The notes: generated by a model from the letters alone, not told the origin. A stretch of DNA of 9,520 nucleotides from Bacillota bacterium (GCA_007121375.1 SKLX01000199.1:1-9520); one strand, 5' to 3'. Counted from the stretch's first letter, positions 1 through 6,048 are shown. Numbers and translations: made by a program.

Positions 1-72
1 AAAGAGAAAAAAGAAAATGATAATGACAAACCTGAAGGGGAAAAGCCCCAGGGGGAAGAAATTCAGGCATAA
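1..72 (+). CDS. C-terminal end of an unidentified plus-strand protein (partial)
   Basis: Frame 1 is open from the window edge to a TAA at 70-72 and encodes 23 residues rich in Lys, Glu, Asp, Asn, Gln and Pro, ending in ...EEIQA. It lies directly against a hairpin terminator that begins at the stop codon, as expected for the end of a real plus-strand gene converging on the AOR gene. The tail has no recognisable domain and looks like a disordered, charged C-terminus. No function can be assigned. The frame is short enough to be chance, so support comes mainly from the terminator placement. Confidence 0.45.
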   Translation, partial: KEKKENDNDKPEGEKPQGEEIQA

Positions 73-101
73 TAAAAACCGGTTAAAAACCGGTTTTTAT
101 T
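71..101. terminator. Bidirectional Rho-independent terminator
   Basis: A perfect 12-bp inverted repeat pairs 71-82 with 90-101 around a 7-nt loop (83-89). The stem has a CCGG core flanked by A5/T5 tracts, so it is followed by U-rich sequence when read in either direction. It overlaps the stop codon of the plus-strand partial gene and ends 2 nt before the stop codon of the minus-strand AOR gene (103-105). It can therefore serve both convergent transcripts. The GC core is only 4 bp, so efficiency may be moderate. Confidence 0.75.
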
Positions 102-102
102 T

Positions 103-1848
103 TTAACTCTCTTTAAGGTCATTAAGAGACCGGGTATAAAGATGAATTAACCTGTTAATAAACTCCTGGGAGGGATATCCCCTCAAGGTTTTAACCTGGG
201 TGAAACGCCGGGGAATTTCCGTATCCTCCGGCCGGTAACCCGTAGAAAATTTAACTTTCCAGCGGTGGCGCCTTATTTCTTCCGCCTTCTTATCCAGGTT
301 TTCTACCTGGGCATCAAGGCCTACTGCCTGCCAGGCCTCCTCCAGCACTTCCGGGGTATAAAGATTTCGGGCAAATAAACAGGATACCATGGAGGTAAGG
401 AGGACCCTATACCTTTCTTCTTCTTCCATATATTCCAGGGCCTTTTCAGGGGTGTATTCCTCCGCCTTCTGGTCAAACTGGTAACCTGCCGTATCCAGAT
501 GAGAATGGCGAAAACCCATGGCCTGAGAAACAAAGAATACGGGGCCGGTAGCATAGCCAGCCATTTCCTGGCCCAGGACGCAGGCAAAATCTTCTCCCCC
601 GTAGTGGGAGGCTGCTTCCGAAACTCCTTCCCCCAGGAGACGGTAAAAGTCATTGGTTCTTTGGGAAAGATGCCTGACTCCTTCCAGATATTCCTTGTAA
701 CTACCAAACTTGTAGGGCACAAGAGTCTCCTCCTGGGACACCAACCCCTTCTCCAGGGCTTCTGTGGCCCAGGCCAGGGCTACTCCCGTGCTTATCACAT
801 CAATACCGTACTTTTCCACCTGGTCCAGAAGGATAATCACTTCCTTCGCCTGGGATATACCCAGCATGCTCCCCATGGCATAAACGGGTTCATGGTCATA
901 AGATACCTGGCGATAATAGTATTCATGCTCCTCCCCAAATTTTTCCCGCAGCAGGCCGATATGTATACAGCCAATAGGACAACCGGCACAGGCTACCTGG
1001 CGTAAAAGGAGGTTATCGGCAAAATATTCCCCGGAAATCCCTTCCGCGCCAGATAAACTGGTGCTTTGTAAATTCTTAGAAGGGAGGGAATTATTATTCT
1101 GCAGGGGAAGGACATTTCCCGTAGTCCCCAGGCCGTGGTACTTGGCCATAATATCGGAGCCCACCAGTTCTTTATAAAGTTTCCGGTAAAACTTCTGGTA
1201 GGAGGGGCCAAATTCCAGGTCAAAGGAAGTATCCCCGGTAATCATAATAGCTTTTAACTGCTTGGACCCCATGACTGCCCCTGCTCCCAATCTTCCAAAA
1301 TGGCGAAAGGTATCCACATTGATCCCGGCAAATTTAACCATATTCTCTCCCGAAGGCCCTATCCTTAAAATGCTTCTTTTCCCCTTGTGCCTGTCCTCCT
1401 TTTGCCTTATCATCCTGGCCGTAAGGCTGGTATCCAGACCCCACAGGTGGCGGGCATCCTCCAGGCTCATTTCCCGGGAACCTGCCACCAAATAGGAGGG
1501 GCGGGAGGCTTTACCCCTTATCACCAGGGCATCCAGGTCGGCAAAACGCATCATCATTCCCAGGCGTCCCCCCGCATGGGTCTCCACGTAGTATCCGTTG
1601 TAAGGTGTCTTAAAACCCAGGACCGCCTTGTTCATAAGGGGGTAAAGGCCGTTAAGGGGGCCTATGGTAAATATCAAGGGTTGGTCCGGATGAAAAGGAG
1701 ATTCCTGGGGCAGGCCGTACTCCTCAAAGAGGGCGGCAGCCAGGCCGCTTCCCCCCAGGTAGCTTAACAGGTCTTCCCGGCGTAGCACCCGACCCTTTCC
1801 TTCCTCCAGGTTAACCTCCAGAATGCGTACATAACCATGGGTAAACAT
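103..1848 (-). CDS. aor: Aldehyde:ferredoxin oxidoreductase family tungsten enzyme
   Basis: A 581-residue member of the AOR family (typically about 600 residues). These cytoplasmic enzymes use a tungsten bis-pyranopterin cofactor and one [4Fe-4S] cluster to interconvert aldehydes and carboxylic acids with ferredoxin as electron partner. The N-terminal cofactor domain is visible: GGSGLAAALFEE (32-43), GPLNG (63-67), HAGGRLG (91-97) and the signature GRLGAGAVMGSKQLKAI (185-201). The cluster ligands are C287, C290 and C294 (CAGCPIGC) plus C490, closely matching the C-x2-C-x3-C...C spacing of Pyrococcus AOR. E320 and H448 fall where that enzyme's active-site Glu and His lie. The pterin-contact motifs are divergent: EKYGID (345-350) replaces DxxGLD, and the region before C490 (TSMVSC) lacks DxxGLC. 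The ATG at 1848 overlaps the upstream ferredoxin stop by 1 nt and has a GGAG 10 nt before it. The substrate is unknown; a specialised AOR/WOR paralogue or a BamB-like enzyme cannot be separated by eye. Confidence 0.93.
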   Translation of the reverse strand: MFTHGYVRILEVNLEEGKGRVLRREDLLSYLGGSGLAAALFEEYGLPQESPFHPDQPLIFTIGPLNGLYPLMNKAVLGFKTPYNGYYVETHAGGRLGMMMRFADLDALVIRGKASRPSYLVAGSREMSLEDARHLWGLDTSLTARMIRQKEDRHKGKRSILRIGPSGENMVKFAGINVDTFRHFGRLGAGAVMGSKQLKAIMITGDTSFDLEFGPSYQKFYRKLYKELVGSDIMAKYHGLGTTGNVLPLQNNNSLPSKNLQSTSLSGAEGISGEYFADNLLLRQVACAGCPIGCIHIGLLREKFGEEHEYYYRQVSYDHEPVYAMGSMLGISQAKEVIILLDQVEKYGIDVISTGVALAWATEALEKGLVSQEETLVPYKFGSYKEYLEGVRHLSQRTNDFYRLLGEGVSEAASHYGGEDFACVLGQEMAGYATGPVFFVSQAMGFRHSHLDTAGYQFDQKAEEYTPEKALEYMEEEERYRVLLTSMVSCLFARNLYTPEVLEEAWQAVGLDAQVENLDKKAEEIRRHRWKVKFSTGYRPEDTEIPRRFTQVKTLRGYPSQEFINRLIHLYTRSLNDLKES

Positions 1849-2285
1849 TAACTTTCATCTCCTTCCCACCTTTTTCCTTCTGCTCCTTCCCTCATGGCCA
1901 GGCAGTCGTGGGGACAGAAGGGAACACAGTGACCGCAGTGGTAGCACACCACCGGCTCCTCCTTTTCCCGATCCATAATTATGGCATCAACGGGGCAGGC
2001 CTCCCCGCAGGCTCCACAACGGATGCAGGATTCATAGTTATACCTGACTCCCCCTTCCTTCCTCTGCTGAAAAGCTTCCGTAGGACATGCCTCCACGCAG
2101 GGGGCAGGTTTACAGGCAAGGCATACCACCGCCTCAAACCCCGCGGTCAGGCCTCCCCGGGTAAAAATCTGGATGCCCGACCGTTCCAGGGAGAGGGAAC
2201 CGTGGACCTGGCGGGCACAAGCCAGCATACAGGAATAACATCCGATGCACTTTTCCATCTCTACAGCCCTCATTATTTTGGCCAA
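1848..2285 (-). CDS. Polyferredoxin with four [4Fe-4S] clusters, AOR electron-transfer partner
   Basis: A 145-residue iron-sulfur protein with four four-cysteine sets: C13/16/19/23, C55/58/63/67, C87/90/93/97 and C114/117/120/124. An extra Cys lies at 128. The arrangement resembles the small Fe-S subunits of AOR-type enzymes (AorA of Aromatoleum, the WOR5 small subunit) and HycB/DmsB-like proteins. It has no signal peptide or membrane segment, so it is cytoplasmic. Its stop overlaps the AOR start as TAATG, indicating translational coupling and probably a stoichiometric complex that carries electrons between the tungsten site and ferredoxin or another carrier. The start is TTG at 2285, because AAAGGAG (2294-2300) sits 8 nt upstream. 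The first in-frame ATG (2271-2273) would be 20 nt from that site. Family and pairing are clear; the physiological electron acceptor is not. Confidence 0.9.
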   Translation of the reverse strand: MAKIMRAVEMEKCIGCYSCMLACARQVHGSLSLERSGIQIFTRGGLTAGFEAVVCLACKPAPCVEACPTEAFQQRKEGGVRYNYESCIRCGACGEACPVDAIIMDREKEEPVVCYHCGHCVPFCPHDCLAMREGAEGKRWEGDES

Positions 2286-2293
2286 AAGAAATG

Positions 2294-2300
2294 CTCCTTT
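2294..2300 (-). promoter_or_regulatory. Ribosome binding site fixing a TTG start
   Basis: On the minus strand the sequence reads AAAGGAG, 8 nt before the TTG at 2285. It makes TTG the better start for the polyferredoxin than the ATG 12 nt further in. Confidence 0.7.
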
Positions 2301-2330
2301 CCCAGGATTTTTCTAATGTCAAGCGAATTC

Positions 2331-2340
2331 TTTATACCAT
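2331..2340 (-). promoter_or_regulatory. Possible extended -10 promoter for the ferredoxin-AOR operon
   Basis: On the minus strand, ATGGTATAAA contains the extended -10 arrangement TGG-TATAAA. No good -35 box is visible (ATTAAA at about 17 nt is the best available), which can be tolerated with an extended -10. It would start transcription near 2324 and give a leader of about 40 nt before the TTG at 2285. This is a pattern match only. Confidence 0.35.
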
Positions 2341-2390
2341 AGTAACACAAATTTTTAATTGAAACAAAAGGAATCGGGAGGGAAATTACC

Positions 2391-2774
2391 TTGAAAGAAT
2401 GTGTTTTCTGCCAGAAACCCCAGAAGGAAATAATTTTTGAAAACGACCTGGCCCAGGCCTTTTACGACCGGTACCCCGTTAACCGGGGCCATGTCCTCAT
2501 CACCCCTAAAAGGCATGTGGAAACTTTTTTTGAAGCAACCCTGGAAGAATTGACGGCCATAAACCAGCTTGTTTTTAAGGTTAAAAATATCCTGGAAGAA
2601 AAATATAAGCCCCAGGGTTACAATATCGGCTTTAACGTTAACAGGGCGGGAGGACAGACCATCTTCCACCTGCACTGCCACCTTATCCCCCGGTTTACGG
2701 GGGATGTGGAAAATCCCAGGGGCGGTATCAGGAGGATCAAAAAAAACCTGGTGCCCTATCCTGAAGAAGAATGA
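2391..2774 (+). CDS. HIT family nucleotide hydrolase/transferase
   Basis: A 127-residue histidine triad protein. The active-site motif is HLHCHLIP (93-100); H95, the middle His, is the expected nucleophile. It is preceded by the usual G-Q-T block (RAGGQT, 85-90). The N-terminal CVFC pair (C4, C7) probably binds zinc with downstream His residues, as in many bacterial HIT proteins. The PRGGIRR segment (109-115) is typical of Ap4A-hydrolase-like bacterial members. HIT proteins cleave nucleoside phosphoramidates or dinucleoside polyphosphates; the substrate here is unknown. The start is TTG, with GGAGGG (2377-2382) 8 nt upstream. It is a monocistronic plus-strand gene, divergent from the ferredoxin-AOR pair. 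Its TGA stop abuts the stop of the minus-strand phosphatase with no spacer and no visible terminator. Confidence 0.93.
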   Translation: MKECVFCQKPQKEIIFENDLAQAFYDRYPVNRGHVLITPKRHVETFFEATLEELTAINQLVFKVKNILEEKYKPQGYNIGFNVNRAGGQTIFHLHCHLIPRFTGDVENPRGGIRRIKKNLVPYPEEE

Positions 2775-3557
2775 TTAGTCCCCCGCTGCCTTTCTTAATT
2801 CCTGGTAAATTTTTTGACAGATAACCGGGTTTCCAGCAACCTGTGAAACTTCCCTTTCAGGCAGGTCTATTATCTTTCCCCCCGCCTCTTTAATCATCAG
2901 GTTCCCCGCCTCCACATCCCAGGCCTTAAGGTTCAATTCCCAAAAACCATCAAGTATGCCGGCCGCCACGTAAGCCAGGTCAATGGCTGCCGCCCCCATC
3001 CGGCGGATTCCCCTTATCATGGGCACCAGGTGGGAAAAGTAATTGATGTTGTTTTGGGGGTGGGTATCCTTATCATAAGGAAACCCCGTTGCCAGGACAC
3101 ATTCCTTTAAATCTTCCCTTGGAGACACCTTAAGGGCCTTTCCCCGGAAATATGCTCCTTGACCCTTTACAGCTTCAAACATTTCCTCCAGGGCCGGGTT
3201 ATAAACCACCCCCAGTAGGGTTTCCCCCCTGTGCTGCAGGGCTATGGAAACAGCAAAAATGGGAATCCCCTGCACATAGTTGGTAGTTCCATCCAGGGGG
3301 TCAAGCACCCATATGTATTCCGACTCTTTGTGGTAATCACCGTACTCTTCTGAAAGAATCCCGTGATGGGGAAAAGCTTCCCCGATGGCCTCCATCAGAA
3401 ATTTTTCCGACCTTTCATCCACTTCTGTTACCAGGTCCGACGTGGATACCTTAGTGCCATAGGACAGGCCTGCCTCTCTAAAACAGTCCATCTGGATCCT
3501 TCCTACTTCCCGGGCCCATTCTTTAACCTTATCCATTACCTTTTCCAGTTGAAGCAA
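2775..3557 (-). CDS. suhB: Inositol monophosphatase family phosphatase (SuhB-like)
   Basis: A Mg2+-dependent sugar/inositol phosphatase of the IMPase/FBPase fold, about 260 residues and full length. With numbering from the TTG start, the motifs are DLVTEVDERSE (41-51), GILSEEYG (66-73, metal ligand E70), WVLDPLDGTTNY (83-94, metal ligands D86 and D89) and WDVEAGNLMIKEAGG (213-227, D214). An ATG at 3578 would add seven residues, but it has no well-spaced ribosome binding site. The TTG at 3557 has GGAGG (3566-3570) 8 nt upstream and gives the usual family N-terminus, so it is preferred. It is the third gene of a minus-strand operon, starting 33 nt after the diguanylate cyclase stop. The substrate could be inositol-1-phosphate, fructose-1,6-bisphosphate or another phosphoester. 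Its link to the signalling genes upstream is unclear and may be only transcriptional. Confidence 0.92.
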   Translation of the reverse strand: MLQLEKVMDKVKEWAREVGRIQMDCFREAGLSYGTKVSTSDLVTEVDERSEKFLMEAIGEAFPHHGILSEEYGDYHKESEYIWVLDPLDGTTNYVQGIPIFAVSIALQHRGETLLGVVYNPALEEMFEAVKGQGAYFRGKALKVSPREDLKECVLATGFPYDKDTHPQNNINYFSHLVPMIRGIRRMGAAAIDLAYVAAGILDGFWELNLKAWDVEAGNLMIKEAGGKIIDLPEREVSQVAGNPVICQKIYQELRKAAGD

Positions 3558-3565
3558 ACTTTGAA

Positions 3566-3570
3566 CCTCC
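3566..3570 (-). promoter_or_regulatory. Ribosome binding site fixing the phosphatase TTG start
   Basis: On the minus strand this reads GGAGG (within AAGGGAGG), 8 nt before the TTG at 3557. It lies inside the N-terminal extension that the ATG at 3578 would encode, which argues that the extension is not translated. Confidence 0.65.
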
Positions 3571-3590
3571 CTTGGCATAATATTTACAAA

Positions 3591-4532
3591 TCATCCTTTA
3601 ACTACCTGGTTTCGCCCTTCTTCCTTAGCCCGGTATAAGGCCTCATCCACCCTTTTCAAAAGTGAATCCATGGTATCCCCTTCTTCTAACTGGACAACCC
3701 CCAGACTGGCAGTAACGGTAACGCCTGTACTGGGCATCTCCCGGCCTTCCAGCTTTTTTCTTATCCTTTCCGCCATGGCTACCGCCTCTTCCAGGGCAGT
3801 ATGGGGCAGAAGAATGATAAATTCTTCTCCTCCAAAGCGGGCAGGTAAATCTTCTTCCCGGCTTTCCTCCTGGAGCAGCCGAGCAAAGGAAATCAGGACC
3901 TGGTCCCCCACCTGATGGCCGTAGGTATCGTTAACACTTTTAAAGTAGTCCAGGTCCGCCATAATTATGGATAGGGGTACCTGCTGCCTGTTAGAGTAGG
4001 AAAAATTCTTTTTTAATACCTCCATAAAATAACCCCGGTTAGGTAAACCCGTCATGGCATCTGTCCTGGAAAGACGAGTTATGGTGGCATTGGCCCTTTC
4101 CAGGGCAATATTTTTTTTATTAAGTTCCCGGGTCAAGTTGGTAAGTTCTTCATTAAGGATAGACATTCTGGCCACTATGTCGTCACTGGTTATAACCGGT
4201 CTTTCCCCAAAAAAAATAAAGCCCTCCTCCACGTTAAAAATATGGCAGGAGATAACATAGGCAGGAGAATTGTGTCCTTTAAAATTTAAACGGCTTTCCA
4301 GGTATTCTTCGCCACCAGGTAGAGATAAAGCCTGGTAACTTTCCGGCAGCAGATATTCTTTTAAATTATTTCCTGCAGGGCTCTCGGAAAGGTTGAGGAG
4401 GTTTTTAAAACCCCTGTTAAACTCCAGTATATTCAAGGACTTATCCGTCACCACCATTAAAAAACCGCTTAATTCTTTAAAATATTTTTCTATTTTGTCA
4501 CAATGTTTAATCAATATTTCACCAATAGCCAT
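3591..4532 (-). CDS. Diguanylate cyclase with PAS-like sensor domain (GGDEF)
   Basis: A 313-residue cytoplasmic protein with no membrane segment. Residues about 17-110 look like a PAS sensor domain (LMVVTDKSLNILEFNRGF, 25-42). Residues about 117-155 form a heptad-rich signalling helix, and the GGDEF domain follows from TDAMTGLPNR (157-166). The catalytic loop is GGEEF (234-238), preceded by DLDYFKSVND (193-202), so the cyclase appears active, making c-di-GMP from two GTP. The product-inhibition I-site RxxD is intact as REED (225-228), exactly five residues before GGEEF. There is no EAL or HD-GYP domain. The ATG has AAAGGA 6 nt upstream, and only 3 nt separate it from the upstream B12-sensor stop, which implies co-translation and a functional pairing. 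The PAS ligand is unknown. Confidence 0.94.
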   Translation of the reverse strand: MAIGEILIKHCDKIEKYFKELSGFLMVVTDKSLNILEFNRGFKNLLNLSESPAGNNLKEYLLPESYQALSLPGGEEYLESRLNFKGHNSPAYVISCHIFNVEEGFIFFGERPVITSDDIVARMSILNEELTNLTRELNKKNIALERANATITRLSRTDAMTGLPNRGYFMEVLKKNFSYSNRQQVPLSIIMADLDYFKSVNDTYGHQVGDQVLISFARLLQEESREEDLPARFGGEEFIILLPHTALEEAVAMAERIRKKLEGREMPSTGVTVTASLGVVQLEEGDTMDSLLKRVDEALYRAKEEGRNQVVKG

Positions 4533-4535
4533 ATT

Positions 4536-5657
4536 TTATCCTTTCTCCTCCCACCAGCTTCGGGCCAACTCTACCGCAGACTTTCCATCAGATCCCCAGC
4601 CGTCGGCCCCCGTTAATCGCCAGGACTCCGGGTTATAGAGAAGAAACTGCCCTCCCAGCATAATCCGGGTATCATTGAGGTCTGGATTAGTCTTAATCCC
4701 ATTTATTATTTCCCTGGCCCTGTCCATGTTAAAGGCCATCCCTACCGAAATACCTAAAATTTGTGGTTTTAGACGGGCTGTCATTTTAAACAGGTCAGGG
4801 GCAGGCACATTGGCTCCCAGGTAACTGACATCCCAGCCGTCTATCTCCAGCAGGTCGGCTACTACCCGACCTCCCAGTTCATGAAACTCGTTAGGGGCAG
4901 CAGTTATAATAGCCTTGCCCCGGCTATGCTCAATAGTAATAAAACGGGGGTATAGGGAAGCCATAACCCGGGATACTATGGCCGTTGCCAGGTGCTCCTG
5001 GGCAACGGAAATATCTCCCTTTTCCCACAGGATACCCACCCGGTACATGACAGGTTGAATCACCTCCAGGTAAAAACCCCCCAGGTCTTCTGCTCCTTCT
5101 ACAGTTTTATCGGCTATTTTAAGACAGTACTGGTGATCTCCCTGCAAAAGGCCCTCCAAAAACTGCTCCTGGATTCTTCCCCAGGATTTATCCATGGTAA
5201 AGGGTAACTCGGGCTCCTGGCGGGATAACTCTATAAAATCCTGGTGTTTTTCCAGCATCCACCGATAAATGTTATTAATGGAGGGGTCATTTCCTGGTTC
5301 CAGGTGTTTTTCCACCCCTTTCAGGTAGGCACTGACCACGGAGGGAAAATAATCCGTGGAAAACCCCCGGGCATGGTAACTGCGGTAAACCCACTGAACG
5401 GTCCGCACCAGGAGTTCAAAATCATTAAAAATAAAAACATTGTACATAAACTTATAATGATTCTCGTGGTTGCCCTGCATAACCTCCAGGGGATTCTGGC
5501 CTATGAGCTTATGTAAAGAGGGATGGTCCGTCAATTGTTTATTTACATCTTCCAGCAATACCTCTTTTTTTTCTACATATTCCAGGGAAGCAGCAGGGGG
5601 GACCTTTTCTAACTTCCCTGCCTCCTTTATAAGTTTCTCCAACACATTCTCTACCAC
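4536..5657 (-). CDS. Cobalamin-binding sensor protein with CarH-like photoreceptor motif
   Basis: A 373-residue cytoplasmic protein. The C-terminal half is a B12-binding module. A helical cap (about 160-240) contains W211-x9-E221-H222, the pattern that in CarH surrounds the adenosyl upper ligand of AdoCbl. The Rossmann-type domain (about 247-370) carries E257-x-H259-x-x-G262, where H259 would be the lower axial cobalt ligand. GISVGMAFN (302-310) and the GG at 335-336 fit the nucleotide-loop positions. The ExHxxG motif replaces the DxHxxG of corrinoid methyltransferase proteins. Residues 1-150 are mostly helical, have no MerR-type helix-turn-helix and are not recognised, so the output is unlikely to be direct DNA binding. 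The start is GTG at 5657, with AGGTGG (5667-5672) 9 nt upstream. As first gene of the operon, 3 nt from the diguanylate cyclase, it probably controls c-di-GMP production. The alternative is a corrinoid protein of methyl transfer, which the missing DxHxxG and the absent methyltransferase neighbours argue against. Confidence 0.85.
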   Translation of the reverse strand: MVENVLEKLIKEAGKLEKVPPAASLEYVEKKEVLLEDVNKQLTDHPSLHKLIGQNPLEVMQGNHENHYKFMYNVFIFNDFELLVRTVQWVYRSYHARGFSTDYFPSVVSAYLKGVEKHLEPGNDPSINNIYRWMLEKHQDFIELSRQEPELPFTMDKSWGRIQEQFLEGLLQGDHQYCLKIADKTVEGAEDLGGFYLEVIQPVMYRVGILWEKGDISVAQEHLATAIVSRVMASLYPRFITIEHSRGKAIITAAPNEFHELGGRVVADLLEIDGWDVSYLGANVPAPDLFKMTARLKPQILGISVGMAFNMDRAREIINGIKTNPDLNDTRIMLGGQFLLYNPESWRLTGADGWGSDGKSAVELARSWWEEKG

Positions 5658-5716
5658 AATTATATCCCACCTGACTTAATTCATAATTATGTAACAACTT
5701 ACTTTTTATTTTATTT

Positions 5717-5812
5717 CTACATAAAATACTTCTGCCCTTCTTTCTTCAGCTTACTCTTGGAAAATTTATAAAACCTTAGTACTACAGCGAAAAAAGATAA
5801 GAGCTGTGCCAC
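5717..5812 (-). CDS. Candidate small membrane-type ORF (uncertain)
   Basis: A 31-codon frame begins with GTG at 5812 and ends at the TAG at 5717-5719. A GGAG (5821-5824) lies 8 nt upstream of the GTG. The predicted peptide has a short hydrophobic stretch (LLSFFAVVL, residues 4-12) and a strongly basic tail rich in Lys. It would be the first small gene of the B12-sensor transcript, ending 59 nt before that gene. The reading frame is open for 84 codons in total, further upstream than the GTG. Its ribosome binding site and start lie inside the hairpin at 5801-5823. It could equally be chance or a gene remnant. No family is recognised. Confidence 0.22.
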   Translation of the reverse strand: MAQLLSFFAVVLRFYKFSKSKLKKEGQKYFM

Positions 5813-5823
5813 GGGAACAGCTC
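5790..5823 (-). terminator. Hairpin with U-rich tail in the leader of the B12-sensor operon
   Basis: GAGCTGT (5801-5807) pairs with ACAGCTC (5817-5823). Two more C-G pairs form inside after one G/A mismatch, leaving a 3-nt loop. Read on the minus strand, the stem is followed by TTATCTTTTTT (5800 down to 5790), the layout of an intrinsic terminator. Because no minus-strand gene lies upstream, it would act in the 5' leader about 130 nt before the sensor start. This suggests attenuation or a block to antisense transcription. On the plus strand no U-tract follows. Confidence 0.45.
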
Positions 5824-5885
5824 CAGGGCCATTAATGAATATATGCTCCTTTATATAACATCTTGCATAAAAGCTTATATACTCC

Positions 5886-5914
5886 TTGACATACTCCCTT
5901 TCTTTGTGTACAAT
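5886..5914 (+). promoter_or_regulatory. Sigma-A-type promoter of the por operon
   Basis: A consensus -35 TTGACA (5886-5891) and a -10 TACAAT (5909-5914, one mismatch) are separated by exactly 17 bp. Transcription should start near 5921, leaving a leader of about 138 nt before the porGD start at 6059. It is the strongest promoter match in the window. ATACTCC direct repeats (5879-5885 and 5891-5897) bracket the -35 box and could be regulator contacts. Confidence 0.8.
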
Positions 5915-5937
5915 TTCACTTGACGCAACAAGAAGAA

Positions 5938-6042
5938 ATGAGGAGCATTCTTGCGATTTTGCTATTATTGGCTATATTTTTATATAATTTTCCTGGTTTT
6001 TGCCCATTATGTCCTTTCTTTGCAAAATTAACCAATAAATAA
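5938..6042 (+). CDS. Candidate 34-residue hydrophobic leader peptide (uncertain)
   Basis: An ATG at 5938, about 17 nt after the predicted por transcription start, opens a 34-codon frame ending with TAA at 6040-6042. The stop lies next to the AGGTGG ribosome binding site of the PorGD fusion. The predicted peptide begins MRSILAILLLLAIFLY, one likely membrane helix, and then has a C-P-L-C-P motif (residues 22-26) and a basic tail. No good Shine-Dalgarno sequence precedes the ATG (only AGAAG). T-rich DNA easily yields hydrophobic codons, so this may be chance. If translated, it would be a leader peptide or small membrane protein coupled to por translation. No family is recognised. Confidence 0.3.
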   Translation: MRSILAILLLLAIFLYNFPGFCPLCPFFAKLTNK

Positions 6043-6048
6043 AGGTGG
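6043..6048 (+). promoter_or_regulatory. Ribosome binding site for the PorGD TTG start
   Basis: AGGTGG lies 10 nt before the TTG at 6059. No in-frame ATG exists near the conserved N-terminus, so this site fixes the TTG start. Confidence 0.65.

Noticed and set aside
499..1005. 168-codon plus-strand open frame
   Set aside because: It is antisense to the AOR gene, which carries clear family motifs. The plus-strand product has no recognisable domain and no good ribosome binding site.
1908..2342. 144-codon plus-strand open frame
   Set aside because: It mirrors the cysteine-rich polyferredoxin on the other strand; the composition is that of an antisense shadow.
3558..3578. ATG start at 3578 for the phosphatase
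   Set aside because: The nearest Shine-Dalgarno-like sequence is 15 nt away, whereas the TTG at 3557 has GGAGG at 8 nt. The ATG is still possible but less likely.
5682..5691. Perfect palindrome CATAATTATG near the B12-sensor start
   Set aside because: It is short and AT-rich in AT-rich DNA, with no second copy. There is not enough to call an operator.
5782..5832. 16-codon minus-strand ORF beginning ATG at 5832 across the hairpin
   Set aside because: The AAAGGAG is 13 nt away, the peptide has no codon pattern suggesting attenuation by an amino acid, and another frame in the same place is longer.
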